Below, one piece after another: positions 1 to 10,624 of a stretch of DNA of 64,000 nt (position 1 is its first letter; each line of letters starts with the position of its first letter). Both the position numbers and the translations under genes were made by a program. The notes under the pieces were generated by a model that was given only the letters and a program-made list of their open reading frames with translations, did no database searches and had not been told where the DNA came from. Source of the stretch: Diatrype stigma (taxonomy: Eukaryota > Ascomycota > Sordariomycetes > Xylariales > Diatrypaceae); the NCBI GenBank assembly GCA_022225965.2, contig JAKJXP020000068.1, positions 62,001-126,000 on the forward strand, given 5' to 3'.

Positions 1-631
1 TGCATAGGCCCTAGCTACGCCCCTGAAGAAATCATCGAGAAAATCGGAAGGCAGTTCGGAAGGCAGTTCTCCGGCGAACAGTGATTTTTGGAAATTACAG
101 ATAGTACTAGAGAATTTCTCCATCAAGTGGGATACGACCTCGGTCGCAAGGAACGGCATTTGAAAGTAATCAGCAACCTCGTAGGCTTCACACATCGCAA
201 CAAATTCCGAGGAATCGAATGCCGTTCCTCGAGTGGGTTCATCACCTGTCGTTGTATTAATAAAATTCAAATGGGGTCATTAAGTCAATGAACCCACATC
301 CGCCATAGATGCACTTCAGAAGCCACTCAACTTTCCCGGCCGAGGTCTCTTCGATGGTCACGGTGCTTGTCGCCGCTTCCTAGGTCTCCGGTTAGACTTT
401 AGTTCTCGTTCTTTTAGAGCTGGTAGAGTCCATGCCTTGAAATGGCCGTTCAGAGCCTTGGCGAACCACTCCGAACGGCTGCAAAGGATCGCTTTGTGTA
501 CAGCCCATGTCTTGCCTTCACATCTAACCGTCGCATCTGAGAATTCACCACTCTTCAGAAGCCTGCCTACGAATTAGCACTATCAAGGCTGAGTGGGTGT
601 TTTGTTGAGATACTGACTTAAGATCGGCCAT
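1..631 (-). CDS. BTB/POZ domain protein, 3' end beyond left edge
   Basis: Four exons can be read on the minus strand: 631-618, 562-436, 379-298 and 245 to the window edge, giving 156 residues before the edge. Residues about 5-115 read as a fungal BTB/POZ fold. They contain GEFSDATVRCEGKTWAVHKA, then ILCSRSEWFAKALNGHF, then VEWLLKCIYGG, then YEVADYFQMPFL, which is the usual order for this domain. BTB proteins dimerise and often serve as adaptors; the partner here cannot be told. The start at 631 gives a 14-nt first exon with a GTCAGT donor. Intron 380-435 begins with GC instead of GT, yet has a TCTAAC branch site and joins the BTB core exactly in frame. Domain confidence is high; exact exon ends are inferred. 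Confidence 0.8.
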
Positions 632-1457
632 GGAGTATATGTGTGTCGGATTGATCTGCCCCATCCTTTGAACTCTGAAAGCTCGCGCGAAGCTCAAAGC
701 TTGGATGATTTGTCGAGTGTGAGATTTGCATCCAAGGTTGCTGGGTTGCCCCAATCAGTTCAGGTAGGGAGTGGGATAAGTGAGGGGAGAGGCGGGGGTT
801 TGAAGTTGGTGTTCGGCCTCCTGCATGGTCAACCTGGAGGTATGCATGCATGCAATGATTACTTACCTATGCAAGCGATATTAGGTAGGGACCAGATATC
901 ATTGGGCACCTTTCAATAGGCAAGAAGTTATACAAGAAAATCGGTCTAAAAGTATACTTTACATGTCATGTTACTAAGGCTTCGGGCACTGGACAAAACA
1001 CTTGCAGTTCCGTACCAGATATCTACTGGGGAAAGAGAAGATACCTAATAAACCAAATGACTGGATAGCCCTCCCGAAATGCCGTCCTACCAACTGTCAG
1101 TGTCCCGCGTGAGCAAGAAGAAGATCTAGGTTGTCAAGACTGATGCTAGCTACCCTTGCCAAAGACATGATATGGAGGACAAGATGCGAAGATGTTACTT
1201 CTGATCAGGACCAGGTTTCTTAGACGCCGAGCCCAAACCCCATCTATATAATCTGATACATAGCCCTACATAGCCTCCAGCGGCCATTTCCCCAACCCAT
1301 CCCGAGCCCCTTGATCCCAAACCCTCGAAATGGGCAGCAGCAAGATCCTTCCCAGCCAAACCACCCCCAAACTCCCAGCGCGATTATCATGTAGGTAGTC
1401 GGATAGCCATATGGTTGGCCGGGCCATTCAGCAGGGCAGGTGGCACTAGCTACATAC
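632..1457. other. Intergenic, no gene recognised
   Basis: Spacer between the BTB gene start and the 3' end of the His-rich gene. Short open frames here have no recognisable domain and no splice partners. Confidence 0.5.
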
Positions 1458-2093
1458 CTAGGCACTGGTCTCCCGCTCGTGCGTGGCGTAGCCGATGCTG
1501 ATATGATCAACGTACCCCCTAGCGCGGACGAGGTCGAGCTGCCACTCCGCCACGGGCAGCGGCACGTCGAGCAGCTCTATCGCCCCAGCACCCGCGTCCT
1601 TCCAGACGACGTGGGCCTGTCGGACCTCGACTCGGTGCCCCAGCAGCGCCTTGTTCGAGTGGTACTCCCGGAAGTGCCACTCCGCCGCGCTTTGCAGGAG
1701 CGGTTCTAGGGTTGGGGGGGATAGCGACGGCTGCTGCGGTTGGTGATCTTGCTTCGTGCTGTTTTCGTGTATGGTGGTCATCTTGCTGCTGCTGCTCCCA
1801 CCGCCGCTGTGGCCGGGAATGTGCTGGCAGAGATGATGGTGGTGGTCGTGGTGGGGGTGGGGGTGGGGATGCTTGTTTGCCTCGTCGTCACTGGCGCTGG
1901 CACCCTTGATCTTACGGCTATCATTTTTGCTGTCGTAGAAGTCGACTGCGTCGAAACCCCGGCACGACTCCAGGCTGCCCGTCCGGTGGTTGTAGCGAAA
2001 GCAGTTGAAGTGCGAGAACTCAAATAGGAAAATGCCGTTCTTCGAGGGAGGGGTCGAGCTCCCGTGGTTGATGGCTGGGGACATCTTAGTCAT
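1458..2093 (-). CDS. Hypothetical His-rich protein
   Basis: Single-exon frame of 211 residues from an ATG at 2093. I do not recognise the family. The N-terminal 60 residues are aromatic and Cys-containing (FLFEFSHFNCFRYNHRTG). A His/Pro tract lies at about 75-91, followed by a Ser/Gln/Pro-rich low-complexity linker at about 97-130. The C-terminal 75 residues look folded (EWHFREYHSNKALLGHRVEV onward). The His tract could bind metal, but that is speculation. No signal peptide or membrane segment is visible. The G+C-rich third positions of the C-terminal half support coding. The protein could extend through an undetected intron at either end. Confidence 0.5.
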   Translation of the reverse strand: MTKMSPAINHGSSTPPSKNGIFLFEFSHFNCFRYNHRTGSLESCRGFDAVDFYDSKNDSRKIKGASASDDEANKHPHPHPHHDHHHHLCQHIPGHSGGGSSSSKMTTIHENSTKQDHQPQQPSLSPPTLEPLLQSAAEWHFREYHSNKALLGHRVEVRQAHVVWKDAGAGAIELLDVPLPVAEWQLDLVRARGYVDHISIGYATHERETSA

Positions 2094-2579
2094 CTGGATT
2101 GGCGGGTGATTATAGTAAATTAAGATAATGACAGTTCCTTGGAATCAATGGGTAGTAGTTCTGCAGGCTTAGGAAAGACTACGGGTTGCGAGACTTGCTT
2201 AAGTGCAATAGCAATTGCAGTAGCAGTAGCAGTAGTAATGACGAGGAGTGATTTGGATGCTGTCAAGCTACCGTACATGATACATGATACATTGCAAACA
2301 TTCAATACATTCAATACACTGACACTAAGCGACTCCGTAACCATAACTCCTCTACTTGGTGCCTTAGAGGCCATATACAGTTGCTAGGCAACAATACCAC
2401 ACTCCTGGGTATGAATCCACTGGTGTCCCTGTCCCTTCCTTCATTCACCCTTGTTCCCAGATCTACCTCGAGGTTCCATCTGCTTCAAAGACTTCGTACA
2501 TCCTGTTCTTTGCTTTATTATCGCAATTCCGAAGAAAAATCTGAGTCAAGAAGCCTTGTTATATCGAGGTTCGTCCAGT
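2094..2579. other. Intergenic with short GTAGCA-type microsatellite
   Basis: Contains an imperfect GCAGTA repeat near 2205-2240 and a doubled ACATTCAAT near 2298-2316. No gene seen. Confidence 0.5.
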
Positions 2580-3364
2580 TTACTCTGGACCACCTCTGTA
2601 GTTGGCAGGAATGTCATCATCATCAAAAAGGGGCCAGATAGGAAAGCCATCGACGTCGTAAAGAGTGTTGTCATTGTATAGACCGGTGTCGACAGGGTGG
2701 TTATCGCCGTTATCAGGGGCGACATCGTTAACTGCCATGGCTGCCTGCGGGCTCCCAACTTGCAAAGGGGCCATAACTTCGTTGCGAGCTGCAATAGGCA
2801 CATCGGGATGTTGCGCAGCTTGATTATCGCCAGGAGGGACATCCGATAGAGCATCCCGGAAATCTCGAAAGAGCAAGGATTCTCTAAAGGTGTTGGCCTG
2901 GGCCCTGCTTGCTGTACGGTTGGCATCCAGCATTTCTTCGAATAGAGATCGTTCAGAACCAGGGCGCTGGTTGGTCATGAGGTCGTTCCTGATTTCCAGG
3001 AGGACTCCTGGATAGACTTGATCGAGATAGCCTAGGATACGTTCGGCGATATTGGTCGCAAACCCACGTTTATGCGTCGTTCTGTTATTCGTGCATTCCC
3101 ATCCATTGCGAGCACATCTTGGGCACGGTCTCGCCGTGCTACACGGGTGATGGTGTTTGTGACATTTGTCACAGGCCTAGTCCCTTTGGTGAGCTTCTCT
3201 TGTTCCATAGGTCGTTGTTGAAGCTGTGAGAACCGCTGAATACTTACTCGAGGTACTCGGGTATGCTCGCGAGGATCTCGCTTCTTCTTGTTGGGATCAG
3301 GTGGATCCTTGCGTGTCTCAAGCGGCTCTGCCGACGAGCCTAGAGATGCGACCGTGTAATCCAT
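2580..3364 (-). CDS. Small Zn(2)-Cys(6) binuclear cluster protein
   Basis: Two exons, 3364-3248 and 3176-2580, encode 237 residues. The 71-nt intron (GTAAGT to CTAG, branch CTCAC) is needed to restore the metal cluster. The cluster spans residues 41-67 with Cys at 41, 44, 51, 57, 60 and 67, spacing C-x2-C-x6-C-x5-C-x2-C-x6-C, the classic fungal Zn2Cys6 DNA-binding signature. A basic stretch (NKKKRDPREH) precedes it and the C-terminus is acidic. The known family normally binds CGG-type DNA half sites as transcription factors. This protein is short and lacks a recognisable fungal-specific regulatory domain, so it may be a minimal or truncated regulator. It lies about 770 bp downstream of the permease gene on the same strand; a regulatory link is only possible. 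Confidence 0.8.
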
Positions 3365-4131
3365 GGCTTATGTGCAGCATGCCCAGTTTCGTAGGTATTG
3401 TTCTGAGAGGGGACAGAAATCTAAGGACTGTCTCTGATGGTGATTGTCTTGAGCAGGTAACCAAGTCACCAGGGTGTGATACTTGGAATAGGTAGACAAT
3501 TACAATGTATCGGGAGCTAGATTGGATCCTTTGAATGTGTCGTAACCTGGCTTTGACAGTTGTATGTTTATCGCTGCTGAAGGGTACAGTCGTGTTATGC
3601 TTGCAAGAGCGTCGTTGCCCAGCAGCAGATGTACTCTCCCGAGGAAAGGACGTTATCTAGCGTCGATACAATACCGACACTACCTATCAACCATGATACC
3701 TCAGGCAAAAATTATGGTAATTGTTATTAGTATATAGACGCGCCCCATGCTTTGGTATGGATCAAGTGCATTTGGCTGAAAGGACAACCATGCCAGCTAG
3801 CCAGCTTTCTCCCCTAGCCGTTCAACCCATGCATATGTAGCAGAGCTGTCTTATCAGTAAGTAGTTATGGTCACCAGGGGTTGTCAAATTCATTGTTGTG
3901 AAGTATTCATTATTTTGACCTATGTACGATAAATAGCAAATACTTAATTGTGTCGCATTTGCGAACGAGTCTGCTTTCAGACTATAAGCTCTGACAGATC
4001 GCTGTACTTCAGTCTCTCCCCTTCAAACCAAGCCCACCTATACTTCATTCATTAAACCTCGTAGAGATTGCTCCAGTAGCAATACTTTATGGACATACTC
4101 TGGTATTTCAAACATTATCCGTGGTCAACCA
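3365..4131. other. Intergenic, no gene recognised
   Basis: AT-richer spacer holding the promoter of the Zn2Cys6 gene and the 3' flank of the permease gene. No repeat or RNA gene seen. Confidence 0.5.
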
Positions 4132-6330
4132 TCACTTGCCACTTCTCTTCTCAACTGATCCTGCACCCTCTGCTTCTAGCGTCTGCTGAATCCTCTGGCT
4201 TGGGAGCCACCGTTCTGCTGGGAAGAACCACCATGACAAAAGCGCAAATACAGTGACAATGGCCATGATGACAGGCGCATAGTTGAGCGTCTGGCCGTCA
4301 ACAGGAAATATGTATGGGGAGTATAACACTGCCACGACCCAGCCATTCCACAACACAGCGATGGCCTGGAACGGCTTGCTCAAGCGCCCAAGACTCCATG
4401 CTGGCTTGGGGAATGTCTTAGGGGTCAAAAACAGACGACCGAGACAGATCAGCCCGTAGGCAGCCGCAGATGGCACGCCGGCCGCCGACACGAGCGATGT
4501 GAACGCTACGGATGATGGCAGGATGGTGCATGTGATGATGGATGCTACCACCCAAACCACAATAATCGCGTTCCGTGGTTGTCCGTCCACCACGCGCGAT
4601 GTCCAAGAGGAGAAGGGCAGTACGCCGTCTCGGGCTACTGCAAACACGAGACGCGAGGCCGCAAGGACTGCAATTGCCGTGTTCTAGTCAAGTCAGAATA
4701 CGTCAGTTCTCCATTCAGGCCAGGTGTAAACGGATCAAGGGATAAATACGTACAAACCATAAGGCCACAACACAGACGATATTCATGAATATGTGGCCGC
4801 CTTCGCCGAGAATAACGGCGTAGAGCGGGACAAATGGCTGCGGCCCGCCAAACTCGAAGAATTTATCTGCATCGGGCTTTGATATCTTGTTAGTGACAGT
4901 ATTAAGGGGGCGGGGGGTGAAGAGGGGGGTAATAAGGAGCTTGCAAACTTACGACGCAGAATAAAAATAGAACAACAACTATGAATCCGCCAATGCCGCT
5001 CACGACTGTACTCCAGAATATGCCTCTAGCCGCCGTAACAGCAGCATTCTTGGTCTCTTCCGCAACGTGCCCCGAAGCATCGAAGCCAATCAGGATCCCA
5101 GCAGTTGCGAGGTATGATAAGCACCAGTTCCAGCTATCTGGTGCACCAGTCCCGTTATACGTTGTCATGAACGCATCGTGCGCGGAACGGAAGCCGATAG
5201 TTCTGCTCGTAGCAACTGGAAGCCAGATTATGTTCAAAAGGAAGTCTAACATGACGAAACCGCTGGACAAGTAGAAGATCCACCTGAAGTAGCGGGCTGT
5301 AAGGACAGTTCAGCGCACTGTCCACCAATGAAGCTTCAGGGGTAGAATTCAGGGGTAACCTACGAGGAAGCAAATTCCAAAGGACTGCTAGAGCCAGCAT
5401 GACCTCGGTGCAGATCCATTGCACAGCTCTGAACTTGACATCGGTAGTATCAGAAGGGAATCCCAAGTCGAATACAACGATTTCCTAATCGCTAGTTAGT
5501 CCTGGTTGAGTCATAAATACAGACAATGTGATGTCTTACGGAAAGCATGTAATTGACAGCCCCTTGTGTATTGCCTGCATGATGTTTCAGCGTTTGCACA
5601 ATCACCGTTCAAAGGGCCATAGATCTTACTAGCACAGAATGTCGTCCACGCGGTCGTACTCCACCACGCAACTATGAAGCCAAACAGTCTTCCGAATCGT
5701 GGCCCTCCTGCTTCGGCTGCCCAGAGATATATCGATCCAGCAAGGGGTAGCGAGGAGCAAACTTCGGCTATGACGGCAGCCGTGATGAATGTAAAGACGC
5801 AGGTCACCAAGAAACTCGTCCTTTTGCTAGAGTCAGCACTTTTCCATGAAACAAAGGTGACAGGAACTTACCAGTATGCTAGGTTGCCTCCGGCGGCTAT
5901 ACCAGTCGAGAACGTGACCCGGACACCACCGATGAAATAAAGCGCGGCTGTTTGGAGGTTAGATACCAAGTTTGAGCGGTTCTTACCATGGCTAGGTACT
6001 TACCGAATGTCGTGGAGAAGTTGTGAAAGAGATTGAAACTCCGGTGCAGCACCTATCGATAGGTACTGATCATTAGAACAAGTCATACAAACATGGTGTC
6101 TAGAGACTAGAGCCACAAGTAGGATATGCGTACCGGCTTATAGCCCAGGTTTCTCTGAGATGAAAGTGGTATTAGCGTTCGAGTTATAATGAGAGTATTC
6201 GTAAATCAATGAAGGAAGTACTTACTAAGACCAGGACATCAGCTGCATTCTCTTCAGACTCCCCACTGACACTACCAGTATCGCCAGGGCCCTTTTCAGG
6301 TACGAAGATCTCACGTTGCTGTTCCGCCAT
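4132..6330 (-). CDS. Amino acid/GABA-type permease (APC superfamily)
   Basis: Ten exons assemble to 538 residues: 6330-6226, 6154-6134, 6052-6004, 5947-5872, 5820-5630, 5574-5540, 5484-5364, 5296-4953, 4876-4754 and 4683-4132. All nine introns are GT-AG and every junction keeps frame. The protein matches the fungal GABA/choline permease layout of the APC superfamily: a short polar N-terminus, LGYKP before the first helix, FSTGIAAGGNLAYW around helix 1-2, then about 12 hydrophobic segments. The loop IGFDASGHVAEETKNA is the conserved APC segment. Length is normal for the family. It is probably a plasma-membrane importer of amino acids, GABA or polyamines; the substrate cannot be decided. Exon 2 is only 21 nt. 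An upstream in-frame ATG-like start exists, but the ATG at 6330 fits the family better. Confidence 0.88.
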
Positions 6331-6899
6331 GATGGAATGAGTACCCGGCTTGCAACAATCTAGTTCCAATTCAACGCTCACCCGCAGTGCAGTACTTGTT
6401 CTGAAATAGGTGCTGCCAACGAACCAGATGATTCAGAAAACGCGCAGATTCCCATAAATTTTTAATAGGAGTCCAAGTCTCACGTATCGCGACCGGTCAG
6501 TGGCCAATGAAATCTCACGCTCATCTACCAACTATGACATATGGATATCCTAGAACAGATGCGCTAAATATAGAGCTAAAACCTTGGAAGGCCCGCGAGC
6601 TGTAAAGACGTGATCGGAAGAACGAAGGTCCGAATTCATAGGTACTACCTACTTAGGTATGTACCTACAGACACAAGACTGTATAGGGGTTAAAATAACA
6701 ATCGGCAGCAACATTATAATGAAACATGGAACATCGTGATGGTGACGATAACGAGTTAATCTAGTTTGAGCAGTGCACTTCCCCCACCAGTAAGACGTCG
6801 CATCCCGTAAAATTATGTAGAAATTATGTAGATAGTACCTGTGTTGCCAAGCCTCAGACCCAGTATGAGGCCTCAATCGATTATTTATGCGCCTGCAAT
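6331..6899. other. Intergenic, divergent promoter region
   Basis: Lies between the permease start and the degenerate gene on the plus strand. A short direct repeat AAATTATGTAG occurs near 6811-6831. Nothing else recognised. Confidence 0.45.
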
Positions 6900-7821
6900 A
6901 TGACCACCGCCGAAGAACAATCAGCCAAAGCTCGGAGTCGAGACAACGAGCTATACCGCAAAGGGTCTCTTCGATCAAGCAACGAAGGCTTATTCTTAAT
7001 TCCAAGCACTCGAACTCGCCCCTAATGATTCTACTCCTCGGGCAAATCTTACCCAGCTGGGGGAAGAAAGACCTGCAGCTGGGCGACTACACTTGGTGGA
7101 CGGCATCGCCGGAGGGATCCCTTCCCCGTCTCCCAGCGGCCGTCCCGACCCGCGGTGCACCGGTTCCTCCACGCGCACCTCACCAAGATCTGCCTCCCGG
7201 TGCCACAGGAGTCGGAGCTCGTGCACGCGCCGTTTAACGTGACCGCGCTGTTCCGCCTCGTGGTGTGCTTGCACGCCGTAGGGCTATCCCGCGCACTGGC
7301 TCTCCGAGGCCCACGCGGAGATCCGCTAGAGAACGCTCGCGAATGCCGCGGCCCGGGCCCCGCGGCAGAAGACGATAGACGCCCAGGCACTGAACCAGGT
7401 GCATACCGCGCTCAGCACCAGCGTGCGCCCGTGGCCGGCCAAGCTCATGGCCCTCGGGGCCGTGTGGAGAGGGCTGCTCCCCAGGAGCTCGCCCCTGCCG
7501 GTCCAGGTAGCGTTCGGAATTACCGGCTCATGTTCCCGGCCTACGAGGATGGGTCCCTGAGCCGGCTGCACTTCCCGCTCGCCTTCTGGAACGCCGAGAT
7601 CGGTGGAGGCGAGGATCCGCCGACGGTGATCCGGCGGGCGCTGCTGGATGACGAGCACGGAGACTGGACCGGTCCGAGAAGGCGAGGCAGACCCGCGAGG
7701 CAGGACTGCACGTCCTCACTACCTTCAGGTGGGTCACCGTGACGCGGACGGCGTCCTTCCAGCTGCGAGCGACGTCGTGGAGACGGTTATGCGGCACGGA
7801 CGATGGGAGGCGTACATTTGA
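6900..7821 (+). pseudogene. Degenerate TPR/DUF4470-like gene with frameshifts
   Basis: Coding signal is spread over all three plus frames. The ATG at 6900 opens with MTTAEEQSAKARSRDNELYR, then frame changes lead into LFDQATKAYS and ALELAPNDSTPRANL, which read like the N-terminal TPR of fungal DUF4470 proteins. Next come LVHAPFNVTALFRLVVCLHA (frame of 7155), YPAHWLSEAH in another frame, YRLMFPAYEDGSLSRLHFPL in a third, and finally HGRWEAYI before a TGA at 7819. At least four frame changes and internal stops are needed, so no intact product is expected. The segment 7080-7780 is much more G+C-rich than its flanks, as old coding sequence would be. Family naming rests on recalled motifs only. A multi-exon functional gene is unlikely because several shifts lack splice sites. 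Confidence 0.6.
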
Positions 7822-8581
7822 TAGTCGTATATGTATCAAAAGGTCATGAAGGGGGGTCCTGGTGCGCGATGCTGTTGGACAGGTTGCGGAATGGACTACT
7901 CATAGATAACTGAAGGGACCGAAGCACAGAGGTAGGTTATGGTTACGTTATTACCCCCGGCTTCTAGCAAAGGAGGATCAAGGGCAGTGTAGAGAGTCAG
8001 ATCGACCCTTCTATATAACATATGCCTTGATTGCACCCTCTGGCGTATCCCTGTAGATAGCTACTAGGTATTGAGCAATCATAATCTTGGTGTCATGAGA
8101 TAATGTAATAGGGGGGCTATATAAGGACCCACATAGATCCCATATATGTGTGGGGCGTATTACCCCTATTCAACACTCTTCTCCTCTTACCTAGCAGATA
8201 CACATTGGGTAGAAAGAAACTTCCTCGAGTAAGTTACCTTTCGTCACGGACATTGATACCAAACATATTATTTATTCCGCATTTTTTTTCTCTTCAGTTT
8301 CGCTAGGTATAGGAGCCCTCGGCAACCCCAGGTATGCAGGAACGAACAACATCACCGCAAGTGTCACTCTTCAGGTTTATTATTACATGGGTCATATTAG
8401 CATGAGCTTGATCTGTATTCTTATTTGTATTTGCGACTTACCGAAGCTTTTCAGATATCCAAAGATTCAAATTTCTACTCCCCGATAATTATCTACAATT
8501 TTACGCTTCTGCGTTTCCAAAATTTAGCTTCTCGGGGGTTGGATGGGTGTAACATACTGATATGTAGGTAGATTGTGCAGC
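7822..8581. other. Intergenic, TATA-like element only
   Basis: Contains a TATATAAGG motif near 8117-8125 and pyrimidine tracts near 8280-8300. No gene recognised. Confidence 0.4.
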
Positions 8582-8920
8582 AAGGCGCGGATATTACCTG
8601 CCCTATCTGTCACAACTTAACCTGCCTACATTCGCCGCACGATCGCAGCAAGAGGCGACCATCATCCTCCAAGCGTCCAATGACGGCCACGATAAGGCGC
8701 GGATATTACCTGCCCTATCTGTTACAACTTGAACCCACCTACATTTGCCGCACGATCGCGGCAAGGGGCGACCATCATCCTCGAAGTGTCCAATGACGGC
8801 CACAATAAGGCGCGGATATTACCTGCCCAATGACGGCCACGACAAGGCGCGGATATTACCTGCCCTATCTGTCACAACTTAAACCTACTTACATTTGGCG
8901 CACGATCGCAGCAAGGGGTG
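8582..8920. repeat. Tandem repeat, unit about 112 bp
   Basis: Units start with AAGGCGCGGATATTACCTGC at 8582, 8694, 8807 and 8844. The first two are complete (112 and 113 bp), the third is cut to 37 bp, and the fourth runs to about 8920. Copies share the segments CATTTGCCGCACGATCGC and CCAATGACGGCCAC. The fourth copy overlaps the last codons of the neighbouring minus-strand gene. Confidence 0.9.
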
Positions 8921-9686
8921 AATCGCCCCTGGCTTCGACGAACTGCTGCAGATAGGTGTTGATGTGGCCCTGGCTCTCCTTGTCGAGGACTTGGAGGAAG
9001 AACTTGATGTCATCCTTCAGAGCCGCGTGCTCCTGCTCGAGTCTGGCGCGCTTCGTCGATGGCGCCGCGACATTTTCGGCGTCGAACATGTCGACGTCGT
9101 TCGAGAAGTCCCCCTGCGACATAGTCGGGGCGTATCTCCCTGGGCCTAGGTTGCTTGGCGTATAGGTTCCCTGGTTGCCGTTAGGGGGAAAGGGGCGCAG
9201 ATGGTTCTTCTGGGCATGGTGGTTCTGGCCATGATGGTTCTTGACTGGGAAGTTCTGACCACTCTGACCCTGGTGGTTTTTGCCCGGGTGCTTTTGGGCT
9301 GGGAAGCTCTGCTGGGCCGGGAAACCCTGTTGGGCCGGGAAGCCTTGCTGGGCCGGGAAGCCTTGCTGGGTCGGGAAGCCTTGATTTTGATAATGGTTCG
9401 GGTCATACCTTTTTCCCTTGTACCGGGGATTTGGGTTCTCATGAGCAGCAGGGCCAGAAGGGGCAAAAACAGGTATGGCGTTTCCCTTATTATCTTGGTT
9501 GCCATTCCAATGACCAGGGTTTGGATGGCTCCCGCCCTGCTGGGGTCCTTGGCTGTTATACCCGCCGTTCCTGCCTCGCTTGTTTTGACCCCGTGGTTGT
9601 CCATTGTTGAAAGGGTTGTTGTGTCCATCTCGGGGCATACCCTGAAAGGACTGGTTCTGGTCCTGGTTTGAGCTGAAGGGATTCAT
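8889..9686 (-). CDS. Gln/Asn-rich repeat protein, prion-like composition
   Basis: Single exon from the ATG at 9686, 265 residues; an open frame extends 36 codons upstream without another convincing ATG. Residues 1-205 are rich in Asn, Gln, Gly, Pro and His. Five near-identical hexapeptides of type GFPAQQ lie at about 103-132, followed by repeated NHHGQ-like motifs. Residues about 210-265 form a likely helix or coiled coil (RARLEQEHAALKDDIKFFLQ onward). There is no signal peptide or membrane segment. Function is unknown. The composition resembles prion-like or condensate-forming proteins. The last eight residues are encoded by sequence shared with the downstream tandem repeat. Confidence 0.6.
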   Translation of the reverse strand: MNPFSSNQDQNQSFQGMPRDGHNNPFNNGQPRGQNKRGRNGGYNSQGPQQGGSHPNPGHWNGNQDNKGNAIPVFAPSGPAAHENPNPRYKGKRYDPNHYQNQGFPTQQGFPAQQGFPAQQGFPAQQSFPAQKHPGKNHQGQSGQNFPVKNHHGQNHHAQKNHLRPFPPNGNQGTYTPSNLGPGRYAPTMSQGDFSNDVDMFDAENVAAPSTKRARLEQEHAALKDDIKFFLQVLDKESQGHINTYLQQFVEARGDSPLAAIVRQM

Positions 9687-10360
9687 GATGGTAGGTCTCT
9701 CGGTGAAGAGTGTTTCCGTAGTCCAATTCAAGATTTGGGGTTTGACGGTTGCTGATGTGCGGTGATGAAACTGGGTAGGTTCCGTGCAATGCAACCTCTA
9801 TTTATGTTCACAGAGGTGGGCTTTGTGTCATATATCAACGCCAATGTTAGCTAACAATGATATTGTGTAGGTGGAAAGGTTAGTCATAACTCATATAAAG
9901 AGCCCCTTGTTAAGTAACGTGTCCATACAGCCGTGTTGTTATGACAAAGAACTTCAAGATTGATTCACTTTAATATGCGTAGAAAGTAGGCTACTTCTCT
10001 TCAATCCGCAGCGCGTGAGGGATCAAGTAGGTTTTGAGGCTTTATAGCTTCCCAGCTACTTGTCAGGGGCCACAGGGGGTAGGCTTCCACTTATATAGGT
10101 AGCCCTACAATCGAGAGACTTTCACGCCGAACATATGATGATGTGTCATGGAGAATGGCTGCTATCACTTCCCACCATGGCCAAATGATAGAATTGGAGA
10201 TCGCACTACTGAGGACATTTGACTTACGGCTGTTGCGATGATAGGATTAAGACTTTTGGTATAGATAATACCTAACCGTGTGGTATGGTAACATCTATTC
10301 GTTCACATCAACGTCATGGTATAATTGCTCTGACATGCCGGGCGTTAGAGGGCTGCTTTT
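9687..10360. other. Intergenic, no gene recognised
   Basis: Promoter side of the Gln/Asn-rich gene. No domain-bearing frame, RNA gene or clear repeat seen. Confidence 0.45.
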
Positions 10361-10624
10361 ATGAGCCTGGCTAGCCTTCTACAGTCCTAGGTTCCGTCTT
10401 ATCTGCCGACCACCACAGACAGCGATGCCCACGCCTTCGCCGTTGCCAACTATAACGTTCCTTACAAGGCAGCTAGGCAATTTCCAGACCAATATATTCT
10501 TATTCGGGCTAGCCACATGCAGGACCGGTACGATAGCGAAGCGCTTAGGGATGGTGTTACAAGTTGATATTCGGTAGACTTTCTTGAGTTGGAAATGATT
10601 CGTCGTTACCAACATGGCATGTAG
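10361..10624 (+). pseudogene. Possible small ORF relic with two stops
   Basis: One frame of 88 codons from the ATG at 10361 to a TAG at 10622 is interrupted only by TAG at 10388 and TGA at 10565. The middle 57 codons read as plausible protein (YNVPYKAARQFPDQYILIRA and onward). Both stops could come from CAG/CGA/TGG by single transitions, as in RIP. I do not recognise the family, and chance openness cannot be excluded. Confidence 0.25.
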
